DNA of 64,000 nt from Neoarius graeffei (lineage: Eukaryota; Chordata; Actinopteri; Siluriformes; Ariidae): contig NC_083590.1 in the NCBI RefSeq assembly GCF_027579695.1, positions 14,120,656-14,184,655 of the forward strand, in the 5' to 3' direction. The notes under the pieces were generated by a model. The model did no database searches, was not told the origin of the DNA, and saw only the letters and a list, made by a program, of their open reading frames with translations. Both the position numbers and the translations under genes were made by a program. How positions within the stretch are numbered: the first letter of the stretch is position 1; each line of letters begins with the position of its first letter. Of the stretch, positions 53,952 to 64,000 are shown piece by piece.

Positions 53952-54146
53952 TTCAGTGTCTCCACATTACAGTGAGGATTCTCCAGTAAAGCAAAGAGAC
54001 GCTTCACTCCTGATTCTTTTAGTTTATTCCCTGTCAGATGCAGTGTCTTCACAGTCAGATGCAGTTCTCTCAGACTGGAGGTTTCGGAGTTGAGCACTGA
54101 GGCCAGAGCTTCAGCCCTTTTCACTTTAATTGTACCACAACTGATC
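53952..54146 (-). CDS. NLR-like gene, LRR exon 1 with 21-bp insertion
   Basis: 195 bp instead of 174, acceptor TTCAG and donor GTAAGA. Encodes ISCGTIKVKRAEALASVLNS and LRELHLTVKTLHLTGNKLKE. The extra seven residues repeat the LHLT motif (a 21-bp in-frame duplication of AGATGCAGT-type sequence), adding a quarter repeat. The N-terminal half differs strongly from the other exons, as the first LRR of fish NLRs often does. No upstream NACHT exon lies in the window. Confidence 0.75.
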
Positions 54147-56096
54147 CTGAAGGAAATAAAATAATACATAATAAACTCACACAAATGATCAAACAAATCC
54201 TCAGATCTTTCACTGCACCATTTCATTTTCATAAATGACAAAAGTACAAACTCTGAATCGACAATACACTGAAATGCTGTAACAGTAATTCACAGTTCGA
54301 GCTGTTCGGATTTGAGTTTTCTGCTGCACACGTCATCACTGACACATGGGATAAACACGCAACATAAAATCTGATCACCAAATCGGGAAATAAGAGTCTG
54401 ATCTAAAATATTTATCAGAGGAGAAAGGAAAAGAGTTTCAAAAGTCAGGTTTAGATGAAGCAGGCAGAGTTCGAGGCAGAGTCATATTTATCTGAACAGA
54501 TCAGACATTTGATTTGTTCTCTAATTAGTGAGCGACTGAAATGATCACAGCCCAGTGCTGAAGGGGTTTTATGGAGATACTCATGATGAGCTCGTTAGCC
54601 AAGAGTGTGTGTTCCCAGGTGCTCCTTATTTGTTCCTGGTGCCAGTGATTTACAGACTGGACATGTTCTTCCCCTTACACTCTGTGTGTTGTCTCTCCCT
54701 GTCTGACCTGAAATCAATAAATCACAGAGCTACAGCAGGGAAAAGAACAAAAACTGTGAAGGACAAAAAAGTTACAATTTATAAAAGATGTCAGGATATT
54801 AGAAGAACAAAAGAATAATTAGCATGTAATAAATTGATATTATGATGTAATAAAAGTAAATAAGAATGGTGTTTCTCATGAGTTCTCTGTGAAAGTCTGT
54901 TTTTCCACTTGAATAAAACTTTTTATCAGGTCATAATAACAGTAAAGATTTTAATTATAATTCTGTATTACTGCAAGCTCCATATGGTTCTATCGGCCCA
55001 GTGTCTGCATCATTACATTTCAAGAAAAATACAAATTTAATTTGGAGAAATGTAAAGAAAAAAAATTGTCAAACTAAACACAGTGAAGGTTTTACACAGA
55101 AAAAAAATCTCCATGTTTCTTGGACACTGGAGCCTGTAATAAAGGTGTAACTTGTAAATATTGTAAATAAACTATATGTAAAAGTTCTGTTTGATTATTT
55201 GCATTGACTTTCGGAAATGTGTTGTTTGTAAGTCTAGTTAGTTGGCTGTCGCTTCCATCTTCAGCTCACAGCTTCGATACTTCTTGGGAAAAAATGACAT
55301 CATTCGACACGTAAACGTTTTTCTCCTTCAATGACATCAACTGGTTTCCACATGTTTAATCGCTGCCCTTCAGTATTATTCAATTCTACATGCAACTGTT
55401 ATCCCCTAATTTATCTACTGATGTATTTGTATTAACACACTCTGGATCACCTGAAACTCAAAACATCCCAAAACAGGGGTGGGCAGGAACGAAGTACATT
55501 TACTGGAGTTCTGAAATTGAGGACGTTTTTCATCTCTATACTTTACTCGAGTGTTAATTTTTTGGAAAATTATGACTTTTACTCCACTACATTTGAAGGA
55601 TAAATATTGGACTCTTGACTCCAGGAAATTTCTCTGAAGGTTCCTGTTACTCGTTACTCTGAAACATAGCTTTCATATCAGCAGATGAATTTTTGTTTCT
55701 TTTCTAAAATGCGAGGCCATACGCTGTGTTCGTGACAGGAGAAAACCAACCACAGTAAACTCCTCCTACGATCAAGTTCAAAGTGCTTGCTGCATTTTTT
55801 TGAACAGGGGTGGGTTTCCTGAAAGCCTCTTTCAGCCAAGAGTGTCTTTAATTACCTCCTAAGATCCACCATCAAGCTAACGTGGTTTTCCTGAACAACA
55901 TCATCGCACAAGTAGTCCTTTAGTTTGCTCAGAATTTACGAGAGACCTGGATCACTTGTTCAAAACAAAGAGCGTCTCGCTCACAGCTGAATCCACAGAC
56001 TGCGCTGTGCCTCTGAGGGACTCTCACAGGCAACGGGGGAAACTGGTGTTGAATCTGCTGCTGGTGTTCAATTATTTTTCTTGTACGTTGCAAGTA
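54147..56096. other. Upstream of LRR exon 1, no exon recognised
   Basis: No coding domain was recognised. 55480-55740 (ACTTTTACTCCACTACATTTG) and 55800-55925 (TTCCTGAAAGCCTC...CGCACAAGTAGTCC) resemble dispersed fish MITEs I cannot name. In a complete gene the FISNA-NACHT exon would be on this side; it is absent up to the window end. Confidence 0.45.
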
Positions 56097-56108
56097 CATC
56101 GAGTTAAT

Positions 56109-56475
56109 CTCATCTCATTATCTCTATCCGCTTTATCCTGTTCTACAGGGTCGCAGGCAAGCTGGAGCCTAACCCAGCTGACTACGGGGCGAAAGGTGGG
56201 GTACACCCTGGACAAGTCACCAGGTCATCACAGGGCTGACACATAGACACAGACAACCATTCACACTCACACCTATGGTCAATTTAGAGTCACCAGTTAA
56301 CCAAACCTGCATGTCTTTGGACTGTGGGGGAATCCGGAGCACCCGGAGGAAACCCACGCGGACACAGGGAGAACATGCAAACTCTGCACAGAAAGGCCCT
56401 CGCCGGCCCCGGGGCTCGAACCCGGACCTTCTTGCTGTGAGGCGACAGCGCTAACCACTACACCACTGTGCCGCC
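56109..56475 (-). mobile_element. tRNA-derived SINE (copy 9)
   Basis: Full-length minus-strand copy with GATGAGATG-type tail. Duplication CATCGAGTTAAT at 56097-56108 and 56476-56487. Confidence 0.95.
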
Positions 56476-56520
56476 CATCGAGTTAATTATTAAATAAATA
56501 TATAAAAAACATTCTGAATA

Positions 56521-58117
56521 CAGTGGGGCAAAAAAGTATTTAGTCAGCCACCAATTGTGCAAGTTCTCCCACTTAAAAAGATGAGAGAGGCCTGTAATTT
56601 TCATCATAGGTACACTTCAACTATGAGAGACAGAATGGGGGGAAAGAATCCAGGAAATCACATTGTAGGATTTGTAATGAATTAATTGGTAAATTCCTCG
56701 GTAAAATAAGTATTTGGTCACCTACAAACAAGCAAGATTTCTGTCTCTCACAGACCTGTAACAACTTCTTTAAGAGGCTCCTCTGTCCTCCACTCGTTAC
56801 CTGTATTAATGGCACCTGTTTGAACTCGTTATCAGTATAAAAGACACCTGTCCACAACCTCAAACAGTCACACTCCAAACTCCACTATGGCCAAGACCAA
56901 AGAGCTGTCAAAGGACACCAGAAACAAAATTGTAGACATGCACCAGGCTGGGAAGACTGAATCTGCAATAGGTAAGCAGCTTGGTGTGAAGAAATCAACT
57001 GTGGGAGCAATTATTAGAAAATGGAAGACATACAAGACCACTGATAATCTCCCTCAATCTGGGGCTCCACGCAAGATCTCACTCCGTGGGGTCAAAATGA
57101 TCACAAGAATGGTGAGCAAAAATCCCAGAACCACACGGGGGACCTAGTGAATGACCTGCAGAGAGCTGGGCCCAAAGTAACAAAGGCTACCATCAGTAAC
57201 ACACTACGCCGCCAGGGACTCAAATCCTGCAGTGCCAGACGTGTCCCCCTGCTTAAGCCAGTACATGTCCAGGCCCGTCTGAAGTTTGCTAGAGAGCATT
57301 TGGATGATCCAGAAGAGGATTGGGAGAATGTCATATGGTCAGATGAAACCAAAATAGAACTTTTTGGTAAAAACTCAACTTGCCGTGTTTGGAGGAGAAA
57401 GAATGCTGAGTTGCATCCAAAGAACACCATACCTACTGTGAAGCATGGGGGTGGAAACATCATGCTTTGGGGCTGTTTTTCTGCAAAGGGACCAGGACGA
57501 CTGATCCGTGTAAAGGAAAGAATGAATGGGGCCATGTATCATGAGATTTTGAGTGAAAACCTCCTTCCATAAGCAAGGGCATTGAAGATGAAGCGTGGCT
57601 GGGTCTTTCAGCATGACAATGATCCCAAACACATCGCCCGGGCAATGAAGGCGTGGCTTCGTAAGAAGCATTTCAAGGTCCTGGAGTGGCCTAGCCAGTC
57701 TCCAGATCTCAACCCCATAGAAAATCTTTGGAGGGAGTTGAAAGTCCGTGTTGCCCAGCAACAGCCCCAAAACATCACTGCTCTAGAGGAGATCTGCATG
57801 GAGGAATGGGCCAAAATACCAGCAACAGTGTGTGAAAACCTTGTGAAGACTTACAGAAAATGTTTGACCTCTGTCATTGCCAACAAAGGGTATATAAAGT
57901 ATTGAGATGAACTTGTTATTGACCAAATACTTATTTTCCACCATAATTGGCAAATAAATTCTTTAAAAATCAGACAATGTGATTTTCTGGATTTTTTTCT
58001 CATTTTGTCTCTCGTAGTTGAGGTATACCTATGATGAAAATTACAGGCCTCTCTCATCTTTTTAAGTGGGAGAACTTGCACAATTGGTGACTGACTAAAT
58101 ACTTTTTTGCCCCACTG
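56521..58117 (+). mobile_element. Tc1-like transposon, CAGTGGGGCAAAAAAG family
   Basis: 1597 bp, ends CAGTGGGGCAAAAAAGTATT and its complement, flanked by TA at 56519-56520 and 58118-58119. A different family from copies A-C: the ends, HTH and catalytic sequences are distinct. Confidence 0.95.
56887..57905 (+). pseudogene. Tc1-like transposase, two lesions
   Basis: [20 protein letters not shown] begins the paired-type HTH. A frameshift near 57143 (RTTRGT to [10 protein letters not shown]) and a TAA at 57570-57572 ([13 protein letters not shown]) are the only breaks. The catalytic region is otherwise well kept: [22 protein letters not shown] and [10 protein letters not shown], a DD34E triad. 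It ends IANKGYIKY. Total length about 340 codons, as expected of the family. Confidence 0.92.
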
Positions 58118-58119
58118 TA

Positions 58120-59403
58120 TATATTTCAATGTGTTATGGAATGACGTATGGATATTGTAATGTCACACTGATATCTGCACATTTTAACCAGATTCAACTC
58201 CATTAGGCATCAACTCCACTAGGCGTCCTCATAAATGAGACACATTTCTGCACCTCTAACTCACTCTCTGTGTGTGTGAGAGAGAGGGTATTTAATCTGT
58301 CTCTACCTCAGGAAGTATATATAAGGTCAATTCATCATCCTTAGGTAGAGACAGATCAAACCCCACCCCTGCAAACACATGGGAGAACATTGCTAACTTG
58401 GCATTGTGGGTAACAGTTGAAATAATCCTGACTGTACGTTTGAGTAATAGTGAAATGAGCCAGCACAGGGAACGCATTTACTTAATTATTTTGTTTATTG
58501 TTTGCTCATTCTTTCGTGTGAACGTTTATTTATTTAATTAAAAACACACTTGTAATAAAAAAATATTGCCCAAAAATGTAAAATAGTTTCAATTATTAAT
58601 TACCACATTATATATGGTAAAAAACAACATCATGTGACCTCATCGAGTGGAATAAGCAACTACTAATGCCTATATCGGGGACACGCACCGCAAAGAAGCT
58701 CTTCTTAATGTTGCTCTTATCACTTCTTATGGGTGAGTTCAGGAAAACCACGTACAGAGACAACGTTCGTTGCTTCAGAGAGAGTCTCTCAACTCACTCT
58801 TTAGCCCTAAAGTGCAACGTTATCGGGAAACCTGCCCCTGTTCAGTTTGAACTTGGTGGTGATGATGGTAATGATGACTACAACAGATAAAAATGATGGT
58901 TCCTCACTAGAGCACCCAGGGCCAGATCTGAAGTCCATGTTTGAGATTTTTGAAATGAAAAAAAAAAAAAAAAAAAAAAAAGAGTTGTATTGTTTTTGCT
59001 CTGTTTACCGCAAACAAACGTCATCACTGTTACACAAATTTCCTGTCCAACCTGAGAAAGCATGGTGAGGGATGTAAACATTAGTTGGCAGGGTGGGGGT
59101 GTTAAAATAAAAACAACAATGCGGACCTTTTGTCGAGTCAATTGTTTTTCTATCAGCATTTCTACAGGCTTTGTATCATTCTATACACTTTTTATTCTAC
59201 AGGTTCTACAAGCAAGTCACTGCATTCAGTAGGTTGTTTCCAAGTCATTAGATTCTGTAAATGCATCGTGGCAACAATCCAACAACACCTTGACATTAAA
59301 AAGGAAACAAGAAAATCATGAATCTTTAAATAGTACTTTTGAAGACTTAAACTGCACATGAAGCAATTTTTTTTTTTTTTTTTTTACATATTTCAATAAA
59401 CAT
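58120..59403. other. Intergenic DNA with poly(A) and poly(T) tracts
   Basis: A 25-bp A-run lies at about 58957-58981 and a T-run at 59369-59387. A 74-codon frame at 58666-58890 has no recognisable domain. Nothing else was identified. Confidence 0.45.
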
Positions 59404-59525
59404 GCCCTGGTGAAAATCTTTCAAGGATCTTCAAAGTTCTTTGTGGATATCAACAAAGATTCTCAAGTATCTTTTGAAATTCTTACCAAGATCATTAAGG
59501 ATCTTCAATTTTCTAAGATCTTTTG

Positions 59526-59600
59526 TTAGGGTTTTGCTGGGAATCGAACCCAGGTCACTGGTGTGGTAATCCAGCAAACCCCCACTAGGCCACCAGGGGA
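59526..59600 (-). promoter_or_regulatory. tRNA-like segment with perfect A and B boxes
   Basis: A box TGGCCTAGTGG (59582-59592) and B box GGTTCGATTCC (59540-59550) match consensus fully, and the T stem CTGGG/CCCAG is intact around TTCGATT. The acceptor arm does not pair, so it is not scored as a tRNA gene. Confidence 0.65.
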
Positions 59601-60119
59601 GTAACTCAAGTGCAGAGGAGAGAGACGAAAGTAGAATTCAAAAAACAGTTTATTGCCAACGCTCAGAAGTCTCAAAAATCCAAAGCAAAAATAACAAAAG
59701 TAAAACCCAAACGCTCAGAAGATACAAGGGGAAAATAAACATCCAAAAGTTCAAAGTGAAAATCCAAACCAAAAAGAAGAGGCAAAAATCCAATGGTCAG
59801 AAGATCCAAAAATGACAAGTACAAAGTCCAAAAGAAAGCAAAATACAAAAACACAAGGCCATAAGCAAGGTACACAGAACAGAGGTTACTAGCCATAAAC
59901 AGCACAAAGACTCAGTGACGAGACCTAACTGAGGAAGTATATATAGCCAGGGTAATTAAGAAACTAGGCGGGGCAGAAAATGAAGAACAGGTGGGGTAAA
60001 AGGCACATGAAAACAAACACAAAACACAGAAACAATAGCGGCCTCTAGCTGTCAAAACAAACATAACAAGACAGGGAAATAATAGCGGCCTCTAGAGGCC
60101 AAGACAGTCCCAAGTCCTA
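59526..60119 (-). mobile_element. LTR-like element with tRNA-like end
   Basis: Minus strand begins GTTAGGACTTGGGACTG and ends GCAAAACCCTAAC; GTTAGG/CCTAAC are inverted ends. It includes TATATATACTTCCTC, AATAAACTG (polyadenylation-like) and CTAGAGGCCGCTATT in two copies, an LTR-like set of signals. Its end is tRNA-like. No coding frame. It splits the GATC-word MITE; the flanking ATCTTTTG/ATCTTTG may be the duplication. Confidence 0.55.
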
Positions 60120-60447
60120 ACATCTTTGAAAGATCCTTGTTGAATCCTTGAGGATCTTGCAGGATCCTTGCAAAGATCTTTGTGGGGATCATTATGAGGA
60201 TCTTTGTAGGATCCTTAAAAGATCTTTGTCAAATCCCTGAGGATCTTTACAAATGATTTTGCAAATGAAGATCTTTGAAGATCTTTCTAAGATCCTTATC
60301 TTTCAGGATCTTTGGCAGGTCTTTGACAATCCTCATGGATCCTTAAATATCCTGTGAGTTTTTTCACCAGGGTACTGTTGAAACACACAACTGCAAAGTT
60401 TGAGATGACAGGATCTGTAAAATATCAATCGATGATATTGAAAAAGG

Positions 60448-60804
60448 GGTGCCACGGTGGTGTAGTGGTTAGCACTGTCGCCTCACAGCAAGAAGTTTCT
60501 GGGTTCAAGCCCAGTGGCTGGCAGGGGCCTTTCTGTGTGGAGTTTGCATGTTCTCCCCGTGTCTCCTCCGGGTGTTCCGGTTTCCCCCACAGTCCAAAGA
60601 CATGCAGGTTAGGTTAATTGGTGTCTCTAAATTGACCATAGGTGTGAGTGTGAATGGTTGTTTTTCTCTGTGTCAGCCTTGCAATGATCTAGCGACTTGT
60701 CCAGGTTGTACCCTGCCTCTCACCCATAGTCAGCTGGGATAGGCTCCAGCTTGCCTGTGACCCTGTAGAACAGGATAAGTGGCTACAGATAATGGATGGA
60801 TAAT
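60448..60804 (+). mobile_element. tRNA-derived SINE (copy 10)
   Basis: (ATGG)n-tail subfamily, plus strand, ending GATAATGGATGGATAATGG. It lacks about 8 bp (TCCGCGTGGGTT region). Flanks GAAAAAGG and GAAAAGG suggest a short imperfect duplication. Confidence 0.88.
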
Positions 60805-61400
60805 GGAAAAGGCAAACCTCCCAACCTCGAGTGCAAAGATTATGTTAAATATCTTGGAACCTTAATTGAGAGTAATCTTGCCTTTAAATACCATATTGAA
60901 CATATAACTGTTAAGATAAGTAAAACTGTAGGAATGACTGCTAAACTCAGGCATTTTGTACCTTTTACGACACTACGTCAAATTTATCAGTTTCTGCTCT
61001 TTCCATACATATGCTGTTACAGTGTGGGGCCTTGCCAGTAAATGTTACTTAAATTAGATTTTGATCCTACAAAAACATGCCCTGCGCTTCATGTCTTTTG
61101 CAAAAAGAAATGAGCATGCGGTGCCACTTTTTGTTGATGCTGATATTTTACCTATAAAATTTCTACACTGTGAATCCGTATGTTGCCAAACGCATGACCT
61201 TCGGAATGGGATTGCCCCAACCAACATATTAAATCTTTTTATTGATACCAGGAGCATCCATTCATACAGTACTTAGGCTTCGACTTCCAAGAACTTTTAC
61301 AAAAAAAATCTAGACCAGAAATGCAATGTAATTCATTTTCTAGAGCAGGAGTAAGGGTGTGGAATGACCTACCATGGTTATTAAGAGAGCTTTCAAAACA
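60805..61400 (+). pseudogene. Jockey/L2-like LINE, RT C-terminal region
   Basis: The frame reads DYVKYLGTLIESNLAFKYHI, KISKTVGMTAKLRHFVPFTT and, after a break near 61041, LQKHALRFMSFAKRNEHAVP and FLHCESVCCQTHDLRNGIAP, the thumb and post-RT region of fish jockey/L2-type LINEs. RVWNDLPWLLRELSK near 61360 follows in another frame. The C-terminal end continues after the SINE at 61788-61836 (LHTALIDNLHKYDSY). Upstream RT motifs are absent here. Confidence 0.75.
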
Positions 61401-61787
61401 ACAAGAAAGAAAAAAAAGAAAGAAACCTTTATTTGTCACATGCACACTTCAAGCACAGTGAAATTCATCCTCTGCATTTAACCCATCTGAAGCAGTGAAC
61501 ACACACACACACACTCAGAGCAGTGGGCAGCCACACCAAAGTGCCCAGGGAGCAGTCAGGGGTCAGGTACCTTGCTCAAGGGCACCTCAGCCCAAGGCCA
61601 CCCCACATCAACCTGCATGTCTTTGGATTGTGGGGGAAACCAGAGCACCCAGAGGAAACCCATGCATACACGGGGAGAACATGCAAACCCCACACAGAAA
61701 GGCCCTCGCTGGCCACTGGGTTCGAACCCGGAACCTTCTTGCTGTGAGGCAACCGTGCTAACCACTACACCACCATGCCGCCATAAA
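61401..61787 (-). mobile_element. Chimeric SINE: shared tRNA head with a different body
   Basis: The right part (about 61605-61787, minus strand) is the same tRNA-derived head and first body third as in SINE copies 1-10. The left part is unrelated: CAGTGAAATTCATCCTCTGC, AACCCATCTGAAGCAGTG, a (CA)n tract and TTTATTTGTCACATGC. It ends in an AAAGAAAG-rich tract, so it uses a different 3' end. It interrupts the LINE fragment. Confidence 0.8.
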
Positions 61788-61836
61788 ACTGCATACTGCC
61801 CTGATCGATAATCTTCATAAATATGACAGTTATACT

Positions 61837-64000
61837 CAGGGGCATCAGAAGCATTTTTAATGTGGGGGGGACATCTTGGCAGGGGGGTGGGGGGTCCTCC
61901 CCCAGAAAATTTTTAATTAATTAGATGCCATTTCCTGCATTCTGGTGTATTTTTAACAGGTTGTTAAACACCTGATTTTACAGACAAAAGTCACTTAATT
62001 CAATGACTATTTTAGAGACTCAACAATAAGTCCTCATTCAACTCATCCATATATTCATCAGCCTGTTTTTAAACCCACTGCTCTGCCTAAGATAATGAGA
62101 TGAATGTGACACAATTTGTCACCAACAATGACTTTATGGGTGCATTTTACTTTTTATTTTGTGTTTTCTTTTTTATTTAGTTTTAGATGTAACACAACAT
62201 ACCACTGTGCCAAGCAATAATGACACCCAACTGTATGTTTAAAAATAAGAATATTCATAATTTCACACAATGAACAGGCATGACATGGCATCATGCAAAC
62301 TTCATAACACAAAATCACACTGTGTCAAGCAATGACACATAAAAGAGAACTTCACACAATGAACAAGTGCAGTTTTGTCAACCTACATGCAATGGTGGTA
62401 CTACAGTAACAGATTAGTATAACAAATAGATTTATAGATATAACTCCTTCTTACATTGGTGCCACCACAATTTCTACCACTTCATAACTTTTATCCCCCT
62501 TTCCTTCACAATCCACCTGGAATAACATCCATCTCTCTCCATTGCTTTCCTTTCTACTATTCCTTCCCCATACACTGATTTCCCATGTTACTTTCCAGAA
62601 AACTGGCAAAGACCAGACAAAACAAGTTCTTCAAATCACAACAGGGAATCAATAAATATCATCAGAGCAGACTTGACCTCATTCTTGGCATTACAATAAG
62701 GTCACCCTACTGGGTTTGAATTAAATGATAGCTAACATTAAGCTAGCTGATACATCTCCTAACACTGACTAGCCAGCTAACTGCTTTAACATTTCCACTG
62801 GGACAAAAAAAAAAAAAAAAACTGTCCTGTGAGGAAATTTTGACTGACTTTCCGCTTCTTTGTAAAGAATGTCCTTATGTCCATTGTGTCTGGGGAGGGA
62901 GCAAATACTGTAAACAATCCATCATCAACCAAGAATACCCCATTAGGCTAAGCTTATTTCATTGTTTAGTTGAACATTAACGTGGCCTAGGGTTAATTTT
63001 GAGGGCATATAACAAAAAAATAAGGTTTTAGCAAAAGCCAGAGGTGTGACCAGAATGGCATGTGTGGGTGGGCAGTTAGCTCATCTGGGGGGGCAGAAAA
63101 CAATACCTGAAAAATCGGTGGAAAACCACTACTACAATTACTAGGCCTAATAGTCCAATAATAATAATAATAATAATAATAATTCAATTCGGTAATCAAA
63201 ATATGGTCACACTAGCATAAATCATGACCGTCAATTTTGTTAACAGTGTGGAATTTTTTTATGAAGTTTTTTTTTTGTTTTGTTTTTTTGTTTGTTTTTT
63301 TTTGTAAAGAAAAAAAAACTAAACTAACTTTTTTTGAAAAGCCTAGCTATGCTGAATGGAAATTTAATGTTGACATTGAAAATGTTGGGATGCACCATCT
63401 ACTGGTCTTCATGAATAGCTGACCTTTGACCTGGACCATTATCTACAGTACAAGTCTGCGGTTACACTTAGCAAATTCTGAAACAAATTCATTCATGTCT
63501 AGATTTTCTGTGATTTCCTTCTCATGTGCCAGAATGACTAAATTTTTCTTCCTTGAATGCAGCATTGTTCTGCGTAGTGGAGTGAGGATGCGGTTCAAGG
63601 TGGAGAAAGAGCTTTCGCATGCAGCTGAAGACACGCCAATGACAAGTGCTGTGACATATATTGAATGCAATATGGGGAAGGCCTCTTTGTACTGCTGAAT
63701 GCATTTGCATGCTTCAGAGAGGTTAGCATCAGTTGACAATTTATTGAGCAACATTGCTTTTGCCACAGAAATTTCATTTTCCAAGCTTATGCTGTTAAGC
63801 TCTGTGCCTGCAAGCACCTGAAGTGGTTTCAGGAGAGAGGGCTCAAGAAAGGACTTTGATTTTGGCAGGAGAAATGATGTGGACCTCATCAGTTCAACAT
63901 TTCTCTGAGAGAATCTTGTCTCCATCTCTACAATAGCTCTGTCAAGAATGTTTAACATGGCCCTTTTAAAAGTTTGATTAGGAGCTATTTGGTCATCAGA
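61837..64000 (-). mobile_element. hAT element, 3' part, runs off the window
   Basis: CAGGGGCATCAGAAGC at 61837 is a typical hAT end, lying in the LINE tail. Subterminal GGGGGGTCCTCCCCCAGAAAATTT (in part) follows. A hAT transposase C terminus occupies 63443-63958. Interior 62000-63400 is non-coding, with A-runs (62804) and (AAT)n (63160-63183). The 5' end and duplication are outside. Confidence 0.75.
63443..63958 (-). CDS. hAT transposase C-terminal dimerisation region, partial
   Basis: 171 residues open from an internal Met near 63958. The end has LPILHSIYVTALVIGVSSAA, CESSFSTLNRILTPLRRTML and KKNLVILAHEKEI, which is the hAT C-terminal (Dimer_Tnp_hAT) block: (L/V)xxxPxSxAxxERxFSxLxxIxTxxRxxM. 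Residue Cys precedes Glu-Ser-Ser-Phe as in ZMYM1-like proteins. Uninterrupted to its natural stop; the catalytic domain should lie beyond 64000. Confidence 0.8.
   Translation of the reverse strand: MLNILDRAIVEMETRFSQRNVELMRSTSFLLPKSKSFLEPSLLKPLQVLAGTELNSISLENEISVAKAMLLNKLSTDANLSEACKCIQQYKEAFPILHSIYVTALVIGVSSAACESSFSTLNRILTPLRRTMLHSRKKNLVILAHEKEITENLDMNEFVSEFAKCNRRLVL

Larger units (their letters stand above)
59404..60373. mobile_element. MITE-like element built of degenerate AAGGATCTTTG words
   Basis: Left end CCCTGGTGAAAATC and right end TTTTTTCACCAGGG are inverted. The interior (59420-59525 and 60120-60350) is almost wholly made of AAGGATCTT, AAAGATCTTTG and GGATCCTTG words, each nearly palindromic around GATC, about 25 in all. 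The interior is interrupted at 59526-60119 by another element. No duplication was confirmed at the outer ends. Confidence 0.65.

Noticed and set aside
58666-58890. Possible immunoglobulin-like or secreted protein exon (LFLMLLLSLLMGEF start)
   Set aside because: The hydrophobic start is suggestive, but no domain or splice structure could be supported.
9341-61765. Recurrent frame with EGPGFEPRGRRGPFCVEFACSP-type sequence
   Set aside because: It is the translation of SINE sequence in both orientations, not a protein family.

Overview
The window is teleost fish genomic DNA. The evidence is a near-complete Rex3-type RTE LINE, several Tc1-like transposons with TA target sites, a Gmr1-like Ty3/gypsy element, a fish L1, an abundant tRNA-derived SINE, and a tandem array of 174-bp leucine-rich-repeat exons of the kind found in fish-specific NLRC3-like NLR genes. 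No species call is possible from sequence alone. Most of the 64 kb is transposon inside transposon.

Layout. 1-1363: unassigned DNA with a 31/30-bp minisatellite. 1366-9851: one Tc1-like element (about 1.6 kb net) split by three insertions: a 3.7-kb block carrying a restriction-like-endonuclease LINE of R4/Dong/Rex6 type with a tRNA-like 5' end; a hAT element that itself contains a second Tc1 copy and a small hAT MITE; and a SINE. 10165-12311: a SINE and a second hAT family (CAGTGGCGG ends, 8-bp target duplication). 12967-16345: Rex3 with an uninterrupted 1057-codon ORF. 17389-17574: a probable host exon encoding an SP100/SP140-type HSR domain on the minus strand, with an IRF/ISRE-like motif 231 bp upstream. 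18104-21180: a third Tc1 copy and a second Tc1-like family. 21.8-25.7 kb: SINEs (one with a 5' inversion), a CpG-rich promoter-like stretch, simple repeats and a mariner-type MITE.

27003-54146 (minus strand) is the LRR part of an NLR-like gene: eight exons, seven of exactly 174 bp and one of 195 bp, all with AG/GT borders. Its introns have absorbed a full-length but damaged L1 (27995-36445, with its own SINE, Harbinger-like, hAT and foldback insertions), a hAT remnant with a Gmr1-like LTR retrotransposon inside it (36787-42332), two SINEs in equivalent positions, a solo-LTR-like element, a 108-bp palindrome, and a second copy of the CAGTGGCGG hAT family holding a THAP-encoding element. With the insertions subtracted the introns fall into two classes, about 0.47 kb and about 1.43 kb, showing growth by duplication of two-exon units. 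No NACHT or B30.2 exon is visible in the window, so the gene is partial here.

56109-64000 holds a SINE, another Tc1-like transposon, a MITE made of degenerate GATC-rich words with a tRNA-like/LTR-like insert, a jockey/L2-like LINE fragment, a SINE of a different family sharing the same tRNA-derived head, and the 3' half of a hAT element that runs off the window end.

The parts work together mainly as a record of insertion order. The Rex3 3' tail matches the SINE tail, suggesting Rex3 supplied the retrotransposition machinery for the SINE; the duplicated NLR units give filled and empty sites that date several insertions relative to the duplications.
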